Shown here one piece after another: positions 15,717-23,167 of a stretch of DNA of 64,000 nt. Origin of the DNA: Akkermansiaceae bacterium. GTDB taxonomy: Bacteria; Verrucomicrobiota; Verrucomicrobiia; Verrucomicrobiales; Akkermansiaceae. The translations under genes were made by a program, and so were the position numbers. Positions within the stretch are counted from its first letter, which is position 1, and each line of letters begins with the position of its first letter. The notes beneath the pieces were generated by a model, which was given only the letters and a program-made list of their open reading frames with translations, did not search any database and had not been told where the DNA came from. The stretch lies in contig JAHCBC010000005.1 in the NCBI GenBank assembly GCA_019634595.1, positions 186,001 to 250,000 of the forward strand, given 5' to 3'.

Positions 15717-16388
15717 ATGAGCGATACCGTCATCGAGACGAAAAATCTCCACCGGAGCTACCGCATCGGCAGGAAATCCATCGAGGTGCTGCATGGCATC
15801 GATCTTTCCATCCAGCGGGGGGAAAAGGTCTTCCTCTGCGGTCCCAGCGGTGCCGGAAAAACCACGCTGCTCTACACCCTGGCCGGTCTGGAACGGCCGG
15901 AGCAGGGCACCGTGAAGATCGACGGCACGGACCTCTACGCGCTCGGCAGGAAGGAACAGGCGCGGTTCCGCAATGCCCGGATCGGCTACGTCTTCCAGAA
16001 CTACCACCTCCTGCCGGAACTGACCGCCCTGGAGAATGTCGCCGTGCCCGGAGCCATCGCGGGGGAAGATCGCACGGAGGAGGCGATGAAGGCGCTGCGC
16101 CGCGTGGGCCTCGGCGAGCGTGCCGACCACCTCCCGGCGGAACTGTCCGGTGGCGAGCAGCAGCGGGTCGCCATCGCCCGCGCCATCGTCAACGAGCCGA
16201 AGGTCCTCTTCGCCGACGAGCCGACCGGCAACCTGGATTCAAAGAACAGTGCCGAAATCATGGGCATCCTGCTGGATCTGGCGACCGAGCACGGGGTGAC
16301 CCTGGTGGTGGTCACACATGACCAGTCGCTCGCCAAGGTGGGGGATCGCACCCTCATCATCCGTGATGGAAGTATCCATCATGATTGA
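15717..16388 (+). CDS. ABC transporter ATP-binding protein (LolD/MacB type)
   Basis: 223 residues from ATG 15717; an upstream in-frame start at 15681 lies in the leader region and is not needed. Walker A GPSGAGKTT, Q-loop FQNYHLLPELTALENV, signature LSGGEQQRVAIARA, Walker B VLFADEPTGNLDS and the H-loop VVTHDQ are all intact. The EPTGNLDS string and overall length place it in the LolD/FtsE/MacB subfamily, which works with FtsX-like permeases in lipoprotein release or tripartite export. No permease lies beside it; the next gene is a TetR regulator. Its partner must be encoded elsewhere, or the cluster has lost it. Confidence 0.92.
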   Translation: MSDTVIETKNLHRSYRIGRKSIEVLHGIDLSIQRGEKVFLCGPSGAGKTTLLYTLAGLERPEQGTVKIDGTDLYALGRKEQARFRNARIGYVFQNYHLLPELTALENVAVPGAIAGEDRTEEAMKALRRVGLGERADHLPAELSGGEQQRVAIARAIVNEPKVLFADEPTGNLDSKNSAEIMGILLDLATEHGVTLVVVTHDQSLAKVGDRTLIIRDGSIHHD

Positions 16389-16408
16389 ATTTGTCGTTCT
16401 CTTAAAAT

Positions 16409-16453
16409 ATTTGAAATCAGTTGGTTGAATCGCTTCAAAGATTCGTTTCAAAT
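16409..16453. promoter_or_regulatory. Candidate operator: dyad upstream of the TetR gene
   Basis: The AT-rich gap between the ABC gene and the TetR gene contains ATTTGAAA (16409-16416) and its inverted copy TTTCAAAT (16446-16453). Between them lies an inner dyad GAATC-gcttcaaa-GATTC. TetR proteins commonly bind such dyads upstream of their own gene. This is a structural inference only. Confidence 0.4.
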
Positions 16454-16497
16454 GCTTTTGTTTGACATGTCGGTGTATTGGCTTTGGTTTGGAGGTG

Positions 16498-17196
16498 ATG
16501 AATCAAACAATCGTTCCCAACGGTGGCCCCAAGCTGAAATTGGTGGAGGCGGCGGAAAAGCTTTTCGCGGAGAAAGGCTTTGAGGCCGTTTCTGTCCGGG
16601 ACATCACGAAGGAAGCAGGGGCCAACGTCGCCGCGGTGAACTATCACTTCGGCAGCCGGGATGGGTTGGTCATCGCCGTCATCAGCCGCTACATTATGCC
16701 GGTGAACCAGGAGCGTCTGGCACGTCTGGAGCGTGCGGAACGGAACGGGAACGACGTGCGGGAAATCATCGCCGCATTCGTGAAGCCGATCGTCGAGCAG
16801 GTCGGGAAGTCCGAGTTGTCGGAGAAACTTTACTGCCAGTTGCTGGGGCGCATTTTCTCCGAACAATCCGTGTCCCTGCCCGGGGAGCTGGAGTACCAGA
16901 CCCGCAGCGTGGTGGAGCGCTTCACCAAGGTCCTGCACAAGGCGCTGAAGGAGTTTTCTCCGGATGAGGTCCTGTGGCGGCTGCACTTCATCGTCGGTGG
17001 ATTGATCCACCTCCTCACCCACAGCGGGTTCCTTTACCGGGTGGCGGGATCCCTGACAGGCACCCCCTCCATGGACTCCAATATCGAGCGTTTCCTCGAC
17101 TTCGCCGTCGCCGGACTCCGCGACGGCCTGCCCTCCACCGAAGGCGGGGAGGAAGCCGGGCAGAAGAAGGTGCCCCAAGCCCAGTTCAATTTCTGA
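16498..17196 (+). CDS. TetR family transcriptional regulator
   Basis: 232 residues from ATG 16498, which is preceded by GGAGG at 16491-16495 (close spacing); an in-frame alternative at 16462 is weaker. The N-terminal helix-turn-helix is textbook: LVEAAEKLFAEKGFEAVSV then ITKEAGANVAAVNYHFGSRDGL. The longer C-terminal domain resembles the CecR/DUF1956 type of TetR regulators. Ligand unknown. It is co-directional with the ABC ATPase 109 nt upstream, so it may control that transporter or an exporter elsewhere. Confidence 0.9.
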   Translation: MNQTIVPNGGPKLKLVEAAEKLFAEKGFEAVSVRDITKEAGANVAAVNYHFGSRDGLVIAVISRYIMPVNQERLARLERAERNGNDVREIIAAFVKPIVEQVGKSELSEKLYCQLLGRIFSEQSVSLPGELEYQTRSVVERFTKVLHKALKEFSPDEVLWRLHFIVGGLIHLLTHSGFLYRVAGSLTGTPSMDSNIERFLDFAVAGLRDGLPSTEGGEEAGQKKVPQAQFNF

Positions 17197-17262
17197 GCAG
17201 GGAGGGCGGGTATTGGGGCAAAGCCGCCATGCCCGCCGCCAACGCCGCCGGTGTTTGGACTA
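17197..17262. repeat. Diverged F1 repeat relic
   Basis: Just past the TetR stop the sequence GAGCAGGGAGGGCGGGTATTG, followed by a GGCAAAGCCGCC hairpin, ATGCCCGCC and AACGCCGCCGG, mirrors the long F1 end (GGAGGGAGGACATTGCGGCAGAGCCGC...) with many substitutions. It marks the outer edge of the integron cassette array and has no matching right end. Confidence 0.5.
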
Positions 17263-17310
17263 CCTTTATGAAGCGGTTCCGCATTCCACGCACTGCCGCT
17301 TGTTGAGCAG

Positions 17311-17344
17311 GGTTCAGTCGGTTGCCTGCACCGCCTTGTTCAGC
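17311..17344 (-). other. Truncated integron attC site (attC3, half site)
   Basis: Read on the minus strand, GCTGAACAAGG-CGGTGCAGGCAACCGAC is the left half of an attC site like the one at 18850-18909: same GAACAAG core and GGTGCAGGCAACCG arm. The right half with its GTTCG core is missing and sequence diverges after ACTGAACCC. A second possible half site (GCTCAACAAGCGG) lies immediately beyond. This is the distal, eroded end of the cassette array. Confidence 0.65.
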
Positions 17345-17362
17345 TTGTTGTTTAAAGTGGGG

Positions 17363-17878
17363 TCATCTTTGAGTTCGTGTTAGGTTAAGAGCCCTCGGCT
17401 CCGGCTCCGGACCTTCCCCGGAAAGTGGAAATACGGTACGTCCAGCCGCTTGAGCAAGCCGAGAAACGATAGCCTGCTGAACAAACGGTAGTGGCTCTTC
17501 ATAAAATGTAGCGGCTCTAATGTTCGTCATGCGACCTTCGTCCTCAGGAATCTCGATGATAAACTCATTCTGAATAACCCAACAAACCCGGATAAAGAAA
17601 CTCTCCCAACTGGTGATCTGTCCCGAAGGATACTCCCCGCTCTGGATGCATTCTATGAAGCTCCTTGCAACAATGCCAATTCCCTTCACGCGAATAGAGC
17701 GTGAACCCGGCTGATTGGACTTCAGATAAATGATATCTCCTATCTTCAGACTGGCTAGGCTCGATTGCAAGTCAGCTCCGGACTGGCGGTTCCAACCGAT
17801 CGTAAAACAATCTTCACTGAAAAAGTCATCTTGGACTTCTTCGCCGTCCCATTTCGATCCTGCTCCGTAAATTGCCAT
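17363..17878 (-). CDS. Integron cassette protein 3, possible EVE/PUA-like domain
   Basis: 171 residues, visibly lower G+C than the flanking chromosome. The N-terminus (YGAGSKWDGEEVQDDF then FTIGW) and the following SLKIGDIIYLKS and SIRVKGIGIVARSF resemble the small beta-barrel EVE/PUA-like domains found at the N-termini of McrB-type and other nucleic-acid-associated proteins. That assignment is by pattern only. It is the third gene of the integron array, with attC2 just upstream and a truncated attC downstream. Translation starts 33 nt after attC2, as expected for a cassette. Confidence 0.8.
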   Translation of the reverse strand: MAIYGAGSKWDGEEVQDDFFSEDCFTIGWNRQSGADLQSSLASLKIGDIIYLKSNQPGSRSIRVKGIGIVARSFIECIQSGEYPSGQITSWESFFIRVCWVIQNEFIIEIPEDEGRMTNIRAATFYEEPLPFVQQAIVSRLAQAAGRTVFPLSGEGPEPEPRALNLTRTQR

Positions 17879-17910
17879 GTTTTGTGTTGTCTGTTGTGTA
17901 TAAATTTTTT

Positions 17911-17970
17911 GCCGAACGTCTAAGGTGAGGCGCGGAGCCCAGCGGAGTTGCCTCCACCGTCTTGTTCGCC
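17911..17970 (-). other. Integron attC recombination site (attC2)
   Basis: 60-bp imperfect inverted repeat. On the minus strand it starts GGCGAACAAG and ends GACGTTCGGC, with paired arms GGTGGAGGC/GCCTCACC and a central GCGC/GGCTCC region. It begins at the base immediately following the TAG of cassette gene 2 (17971-17973), the position of an attC site in a gene cassette. The core differs from the class 1 consensus GTTRRRY in the first R (GTTCGGC), as in some environmental and chromosomal integrons. Confidence 0.85.
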
Positions 17971-18831
17971 CTATTGGGTTCGGAAATAGCGGCTCTCGTC
18001 GGAACTTCCTCTGATCTGATTGTCTCCAACGAACTCTAATTCTCGATCGTTCCCATTATCAAAGTGAATCTGAATCCACCTGTCTTTGACGATTTGGTAA
18101 TAGCCTTGTTCTGATACTTCGATTTGAGATCCGCCGCTCTCATTGATCGGAGTGCAAAACCACACCATTCTTCCGCCCTTGTGGAAATGCCAGGTCTCTC
18201 GAAGAATCATATCAGCCCCCGTTGGGCTTCTATTAGTTCCTGTCCATTGGCTCGTTATTTCACCAAGGTTGCTATTCGTCCTCGAATATTCACCCCCATT
18301 GTTACTTCGACGATAATCTGACTCTCTAACATATTGCGGGGTCGGCGCTGTAACAGCTCCAAAGATTATCAAAAATAAAAATAAGGCGCACCCGATATAT
18401 CCCAAAATTGTTCCCCATATCGCTTTTCTTCTTCCAGATATTACTCCATTGGACTTTTTAATTGAGGAGAGCGCCAAATGACCAGTAATGATCGCAGGAA
18501 TTGCAGCCAAAAGTGGAATTGCCAGAAATGAACCTGCGATGGCTACAATTCCACATATTAGGCTAGCTTTGGCTGTTCCCGATACCCCCGATGCTGTCGG
18601 GATTGGAGGTGGGTAAGCTGCCAATGATGCTGGTAAGGACGGACTCTTATACAGTGACTGCGGAATTGGATCGAGAGTGTTGAATGCGTTACTTATCTGC
18701 TGGTTCGCCAGGGCAGTTCCATCGCTACCGCAGGAAGGGCAAGAAACGGAAGTCGGCATCCGATTGTTTATTGGCTCGACTTCAAAAATGTAGTTTTGGC
18801 CGCATTCGCATGTGACTTCTATATCGATCAT
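17971..18831 (-). CDS. Integron cassette protein 2: zinc-ribbon / DUF4190-like membrane protein
   Basis: 286 residues from ATG 18831; the open frame begins with TTG 18861, but that lies inside attC1. An N-terminal zinc-ribbon has CECG and CPSCGSDG. A disordered Pro-rich stretch follows, then two hydrophobic segments (ASLICGIVAIAGSFLAIPLL and AIWGTILGYIGCALFLFLII) flanking GHLALSSIKKSNG, the DUF4190 arrangement. The C-terminal 100 residues form a lipocalin-like beta domain of unknown function (WHFHKGGRMVWF, DRWIQIHFDNG). Probably an inner-membrane protein. G+C content is clearly lower than the chromosome, consistent with acquisition as a cassette. It ends exactly against attC2. Confidence 0.85.
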   Translation of the reverse strand: MIDIEVTCECGQNYIFEVEPINNRMPTSVSCPSCGSDGTALANQQISNAFNTLDPIPQSLYKSPSLPASLAAYPPPIPTASGVSGTAKASLICGIVAIAGSFLAIPLLAAIPAIITGHLALSSIKKSNGVISGRRKAIWGTILGYIGCALFLFLIIFGAVTAPTPQYVRESDYRRSNNGGEYSRTNSNLGEITSQWTGTNRSPTGADMILRETWHFHKGGRMVWFCTPINESGGSQIEVSEQGYYQIVKDRWIQIHFDNGNDRELEFVGDNQIRGSSDESRYFRTQ

Positions 18832-18849
18832 GTTGGATTTGAGTTTGGG

Positions 18850-18909
18850 GGCGAACGTCAAGGGTCAGGCGCCGGCGGAACGCCGGTTGCCTGCACCCGC
18901 TTGTTCGAC
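18850..18909 (-). other. Integron attC recombination site (attC1)
   Basis: 60-bp imperfect inverted repeat, on the minus strand GTCGAACAAGC ... GACGTTCGCC. Paired arms are GGGTGCAGGC/GCCTGACCC, with a perfect terminal hairpin CCGGCGTTCCGCCGG. It starts at the base after the TAA stop of cassette gene 1 (18910-18912) and is the same length as attC2, with matching core and arm positions, so the two are members of one attC family. Confidence 0.88.
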
Positions 18910-19491
18910 TTATTTTGTTAGTTCGTCGATGGATGATTCCAAGGCTCTCAGATAATTCACTCTCAGTGCATAAGCAAGTTCGCTTCGTGGTATGCTACCA
19001 TCACTTGAGACATACAGATTAAGCGTGGGGTTCAGGTCCCGAATCCTCTCAGCAAGATTCGGAAATGAAATCGAACCACTTCGCACTCGTTCGAGAACGA
19101 CGTCGGCCATATCATAAAATTCCTTTGGGATGGGTTGTCGTGGGTTGCGTGCGAATCGCGGACGGTGATAATCGTCAATCTCATCACGGCGAAGATCTGA
19201 AAACGGCCCGAACTCCATTCTCACAATACTGTCTTCAACTCTCTTCGCAAATGGGTCGATGTTGTATGGCCCAACCTTCCTTCCAAGATCCCGCTCTGGA
19301 GAATGACTGAGAGCCGTTCGTAAGTCTTCCATGGGAATTTGTATTACTGGCCCGTCGTTCAGCGCGTATCTAGCCGCTCTCACGTAAGGATCAAGGAATA
19401 CGGTCGATGGCATGTCTGTGCGCCAATAACGACCATTGGCCCATGGGACGTTTCGGAACCAGATTCCGCCTCTGATGTTAGCGCGTGGCAT
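18910..19491 (-). CDS. Integron cassette protein 1, unknown function
   Basis: 193 residues from ATG 19491. The frame is open upstream to 19569, but that part lies beyond the GTTCGAC recombination junction at 19508-19514, so the shorter start fits a cassette gene. No domain recognised. The sequence is soluble, with an aromatic N-terminal stretch (GGIWFRNVPWANGRYWRTD), Arg-rich central region and helical C-terminus (SELAYALRVNYLRALESSID). It is the first cassette next to the integrase relic, the position usually best transcribed. G+C is below that of neighbouring genes. Confidence 0.78.
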   Translation of the reverse strand: MPRANIRGGIWFRNVPWANGRYWRTDMPSTVFLDPYVRAARYALNDGPVIQIPMEDLRTALSHSPERDLGRKVGPYNIDPFAKRVEDSIVRMEFGPFSDLRRDEIDDYHRPRFARNPRQPIPKEFYDMADVVLERVRSGSISFPNLAERIRDLNPTLNLYVSSDGSIPRSELAYALRVNYLRALESSIDELTK

Positions 19492-19507
19492 TGTCTTATT
19501 TTTCTTT

Positions 19508-19514
19508 GTCGAAC
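19508..19514 (-). other. attI/cassette junction (GTTCGAC core)
   Basis: On the minus strand GGTTGTTCGAC lies 16 nt before the first cassette's ATG. GTTCGAC matches the core sequence of the attC sites here, marking where cassette 1 joins the integron platform. The stretch from here to the integrase relic (19515-19690) should contain attI and any Pc promoter; I see no convincing promoter pair, though AT-rich motifs such as TAAAAT are present. Confidence 0.6.
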
Positions 19515-19689
19515 AACCCAGATGGTGAACAAAACTGTCGGATTTCTCCAGCCATTTTATCGGCGGCATAAATGTCGCGTATTTACGGATTTTGTGTGAT
19601 ATTCGACAAAATCGCAGGTTTGGTGGGAAATATCCTTTCCTATGAGGCAGGAGGGGGGTAGCTGATCATGTGCCTGGATAGATCGGATG

Positions 19690-20309
19690 ACAAGGGGCGA
19701 TTGGAGGACCAGTTGCGGGGGAAAATCCGGATGAAGCAGTTTCTTGTCGAACGGAGGAAGCCTATGTGGGTTGGTATCGGAGATTTGTAAGGTGGCATGG
19801 GCTGCGCCATCCGGAGGAGATGGCTGCGCCGGAGGTGGAGGCGTTTCTCACGGGTCTTGCGGTGAATGGCCGCGTGGCGGAAAGTACGCAAAACTAGGCG
19901 CTCAATGCGCTGATTTTCCTTGATCGTGAGGTGCTGGGGAAAAATCCCGAAGGAATCCCGGCCATCAGGGCGGAAAGACGGAAAGTCATGCCCGTCGTGC
20001 TGACGGTGGAGGAGATCCGGAGACTGCTGGAGCCGATGGATGGAGCAGCCGGGCTGGCGGGCCGGCTGATGTATGGATGCGGATTGCGGCTGGTGGAGAC
20101 GCTGGCGTTGCGGGAAGCTGGAGGTCAGGCACGGCAAGGGAGGGAACGACCGGGTGATGACGCTGCCGGCCCCCTGGACGGGGGAGAAGAGGCGGCACCA
20201 TCTGCACGAAGTGGGAATCGCCCGCGAATTGCGCCGCTGCGCGAAACCGGGAAGAATCGAAAAGCGGATCACCGCCCACGGACTACAGAGTCCTCTGGAT
20301 GACCTGTGA
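19690..20309 (+). pseudogene. intI: Integron integrase IntI, degenerate
   Basis: Joining frames gives IntI landmarks in order: EEAYVGWYRRFVRWHGLRHP, APEVEAFLTGLAV, AESTQN-stop-ALNALIFL, MPVVLTVEEIRRLL, YGCGLRLVE (box I Arg), KLEVRHGKGGNDRVMTLP, RRHHLHE and EKRITAHGL. Lesions are: a frameshift near 19735; TAG at 19895-19897 replacing the Gln of the conserved QNQAL; a frameshift with loss of about nine codons near 20118; a large internal deletion removing the region that carries the IntI-specific insertion; and erosion of box II (HTLRH to HGLQS) with loss of the catalytic Tyr. It is transcribed away from the cassettes, the canonical layout. No activity is expected. Confidence 0.88.
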
Positions 20310-20337
20310 TTGCAGCGGGCGCAGCACGCGGAATGCC

Positions 20338-22212
20338 CTATAGCGACCGTGCGCGGATCTCCTCGACGATGGAAGCGATGACCTCGTCCACCGGCTTGGT
20401 GCCGAGGTCGTCCTTGTCGCGGTGGCGGACGGAGACGGTGCCTTCCTCCACTTCACGCGCGCCGAGGACGAGCATGTAGGGCACGCGCTCCAGGCGGGTG
20501 TTGCGGATCTTCGCGCCGATCTTGTCGGAGCTGCGGTCGATGGTCACGCGCACGCCGGCGTCGGCCAGCTTGGCGGTGAGTTCCTCCGCCGCTTCCAGCG
20601 TCTTGTCGGAAATGGGGAGGACGCGCACCTGTTCCGGAGCGAGCCAGGCAGGGAACTTGCCCTCGAAGTGTTCGATGAGCAGGCCGGTGAAACGCTCCAG
20701 CGAGCCGAACGGCGCGCGGTGGATCATCACCGGGACGTGCGGCTGGTTGTCCGGGCCGATGTAGGAAAGTTTGAAGCGCACGGGCAGGTTGTAGTCCACC
20801 TGCACGGTGCCGAGCTGCCAGTCGCGGCCGATGACGTCCTTCACCACGAAGTCGATCTTCGGTCCGTAGAAGGCGGCCTCACCGAGTTCCTCGGTGTAGT
20901 CCACGCCCAGCGTCTGGACGGCATCGCGCAGGGCGGCCTCCGCCTTGTCCCAGTTCTCCGGGGAGCCGACGTATTTGTCGGACTCCGGATCACGGAGGGA
21001 GAGGCGCACGCGGTATTCGTGCATGCCCAGGGTATTGAGCACCTTTTTGACGAGATCCAGGCAGCCTTTGACTTCCTCCGCCACTTGGTCCGGGGTGCAG
21101 AAAAGGTGGGCGTCGTCCTGCGTGAAGCCGCGGACGCGGGTCATGCCGCCCAGCTCGCCGGACTGCTCCCAACGATACACCGTGCCGAACTCCGCCAGAC
21201 GCACCGGCAGGTCGCGGTAGGAGTGGTGGTCGCTGGCGAAGATCTTGATGTGGTGCGGGCAGTTCATCGGCTTCAGCAGGTAACCTTCGTAGGTTCCGTC
21301 GTTGAGGCCGTTGATGAGCGTGGCGCAGGTGGCGTCCTCATCCGCCAGCTTTTCCAGCACGTCCCGCTCCGGGATCGCCGGGTACTGGCTTTCCTGGTAG
21401 TAGGGGAAGTGGCCGGAGGTGCGGTAGAGGTCCAGCTTGCCGATGTGAGGGGTGAAGACCTGGGAGTAGCCCTGCTTGTCCAGCTCCTGCGTGATGAACT
21501 CCTGCAGCGAACGGCGGACGAGCGCGCCCTTCGGCTTCCAGAGGATGAGACCTTGGCCGACGGCTTCGTCGATGTGGAAAAGCCCCAGCTCCTTGCCCAG
21601 GCGGCGGTGGTCGCGCTTCTTCGCTTCCTCCAGCCGGTTGAGGTGTTCTTCGAGCAGTTCCTTGCTTTCAAAGGCGGTGCCGTAGAGCCGCTGGAGCTGG
21701 CCCTTCGACTCGTCGCCCATGTAGAAGGACGAGGAGACGGACATGAGTTTCGTGTTCTTGCACTTCGCCGTGTAGCCCACGTGTGGGCCGGCGCAGAGGT
21801 CGATGAACTCGCCGTTCTGGAAGCAGGAGATTTCCTCGCCTTCCGGGATCTTGTCGATGAGGTCCAGCTTGAAGCGGGAAGGATTTCCCGGGCGCTCCGA
21901 CAGGCCGCCGAGACGTCCGCTTTCGGCCAGCGCCTTCGCTTCCTCACGGGAAATGACCTTGCGCTCGAACTTCTGGTTCTCCTTCGCGACTTTCCTCATC
22001 TCCGCCTCGATCTTCTCGAAATCATCCGGCGTGACGCGGTGTTTCATTTCGAAGTCGTAGTAGAATCCGCTCTCGATGGGCGGCCCGTAGGCGAACTGGG
22101 CGTCCGGCCAGATGCGGAGGATGGCGGTGGCCATGACGTGCGCTGCGGAATGGCGGAGCCGTTCCAGGTCGGTCATCTGGTTGCGTTCGTCGAGAGTCTT
22201 GCGTTCGGACAT
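20338..22212 (-). CDS. thrS: Threonyl-tRNA synthetase lacking the TGS domain
   Basis: 624 residues. The protein starts almost directly at the editing domain (RLRHSAAHVMATAI, later CAGPHVGYT). The class II catalytic core follows, with MNCPHHIKIF (zinc Cys), the second zinc His in DHHSYRDLP, motif 2 YRWEQSGELGGMTRVRGFTQ and motif 3 near IHRAPFGSLERF, then an anticodon-binding domain. The usual N-terminal TGS domain of about 60 residues is absent; the ATG at 22212 is the first start in frame. It charges tRNA-Thr in the cytoplasm. An inverted repeat GACGTTC-N6-GAACGTC (22242-22261) lies 30 nt upstream of the start. Confidence 0.96.
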   Translation of the reverse strand: MSERKTLDERNQMTDLERLRHSAAHVMATAILRIWPDAQFAYGPPIESGFYYDFEMKHRVTPDDFEKIEAEMRKVAKENQKFERKVISREEAKALAESGRLGGLSERPGNPSRFKLDLIDKIPEGEEISCFQNGEFIDLCAGPHVGYTAKCKNTKLMSVSSSFYMGDESKGQLQRLYGTAFESKELLEEHLNRLEEAKKRDHRRLGKELGLFHIDEAVGQGLILWKPKGALVRRSLQEFITQELDKQGYSQVFTPHIGKLDLYRTSGHFPYYQESQYPAIPERDVLEKLADEDATCATLINGLNDGTYEGYLLKPMNCPHHIKIFASDHHSYRDLPVRLAEFGTVYRWEQSGELGGMTRVRGFTQDDAHLFCTPDQVAEEVKGCLDLVKKVLNTLGMHEYRVRLSLRDPESDKYVGSPENWDKAEAALRDAVQTLGVDYTEELGEAAFYGPKIDFVVKDVIGRDWQLGTVQVDYNLPVRFKLSYIGPDNQPHVPVMIHRAPFGSLERFTGLLIEHFEGKFPAWLAPEQVRVLPISDKTLEAAEELTAKLADAGVRVTIDRSSDKIGAKIRNTRLERVPYMLVLGAREVEEGTVSVRHRDKDDLGTKPVDEVIASIVEEIRARSL

Positions 22213-22260
22213 GGCGGGCGGAAAATGAGGGATGGAGGTGGGACGTTCAATATCGAACGT

Positions 22261-22300
22261 CTGAAAAATAAGAAACCGCGCGGCGGGTGCCGCGCGGTTT
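22261..22300 (-). terminator. Intrinsic terminator after dapF
   Basis: On the minus strand a perfect 12-bp stem (AAACCGCGCGGC at 22300-22289 pairing with 22284-22273) with a 4-nt loop is followed by TTTCTTATTTTTC. It lies about 32 nt beyond the dapF stop and upstream of thrS, so it should separate the two transcripts. Confidence 0.92.
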
Positions 22301-22332
22301 CCGGGAAAGGAAGCAGGTTCGCGCGGCGGTGG

Positions 22333-23145
22333 TCAGACTTCGATCTCGCCTTCGAAGACGAAATCGGCCGGTCCGGTGAGGGTCACGTTGGTGAAGGTCC
22401 GGTCGCCTGTTTTTTCGAAACCGATCTCCAGGGTGTCGCCGCCTTCCACATCCACCTTGATGGGGGAAGGGTCGCCGGAGAGCAGGTGGTGGATCAGGGC
22501 GCTGGCGACCATGCCGGTGCCGCAGGCCAGGGTCTCATCCTCCACGCCGCGCTCATAGGTGCGGATGGCGATGTGTCCCGGTTCCAGCACCTTGGCGAAG
22601 TTCGCGTTGGTTCCGGCAGGGGAAAAGTCGGCATGGCGGCGGATGTCCCGGCCGTGGTTGAAAACGTCCAGATCGTCCAGATCATCCACGAAAGCGACCA
22701 CATGAGGCACTCCGGTGTTCACGAAATGCAGGTCCGCGTCCAGACCCTGAACCTTGGTGACGGTGTTGAGGCGCAGGTCCTTCGGCTCGGACATGGCGAT
22801 ACGGACGTCGTCACCGATCATTTCCGCGGCAAGGGTCCCGGCGATGGTTTCAAAGGTCACCTTGTCCGGAGTTTCCTCCGTGAGGTGGGCGGTGAAGCGG
22901 CCGAAACAACGCGCGCCATTTCCGCACATCTCCGCCTCGCCGCCGTCGGCGTTGTAGTAGCGGAACTTGTAGTCGGCTCCCTTTTCGGCTGGCTCCACGG
23001 CCAGCAGTCCGTCGGCACCGATGCCGCGGTGGCGGTCGCAGAGGGCCTCGATGGTTTCGGTGTCCAGGTTGGTTTGCAGGTCGCGGTTGTCGATGACGAT
23101 GAAGTCATTGCCGGCGCCGTTCATTTTGTAGAAGTGGAGGAGCAT
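22333..23145 (-). CDS. dapF: Diaminopimelate epimerase
   Basis: 270 residues, normal length. It interconverts LL- and meso-diaminopimelate for lysine and peptidoglycan synthesis, without a cofactor. The two catalytic Cys motifs are present: CGNGARCFGRF in the first half and LACGTGMVASALI in the second. The N-terminus FYKMNGAGNDFIVIDNR is the family signature. The gene starts 22 nt downstream of the VapC-like gene on the same strand. A strong intrinsic terminator follows. Confidence 0.97.
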   Translation of the reverse strand: MLLHFYKMNGAGNDFIVIDNRDLQTNLDTETIEALCDRHRGIGADGLLAVEPAEKGADYKFRYYNADGGEAEMCGNGARCFGRFTAHLTEETPDKVTFETIAGTLAAEMIGDDVRIAMSEPKDLRLNTVTKVQGLDADLHFVNTGVPHVVAFVDDLDDLDVFNHGRDIRRHADFSPAGTNANFAKVLEPGHIAIRTYERGVEDETLACGTGMVASALIHHLLSGDPSPIKVDVEGGDTLEIGFEKTGDRTFTNVTLTGPADFVFEGEIEV

Positions 23146-23167
23146 GCGGAAGTGGCGGAATTAAAGA

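Noticed and set aside
19515..19690. Pc promoter in the attI region
   Set aside because: TTGTCG-N17-GTAAAT and TAAAAT occur on the minus strand, but the matches to -35/-10 consensus are too weak to annotate.
17197..20337. Prophage or genomic island with attachment-site repeats
   Set aside because: The only recombinase is IntI-like, there are no phage structural genes, and gene ends carry attC sites, which fits an integron rather than a prophage.
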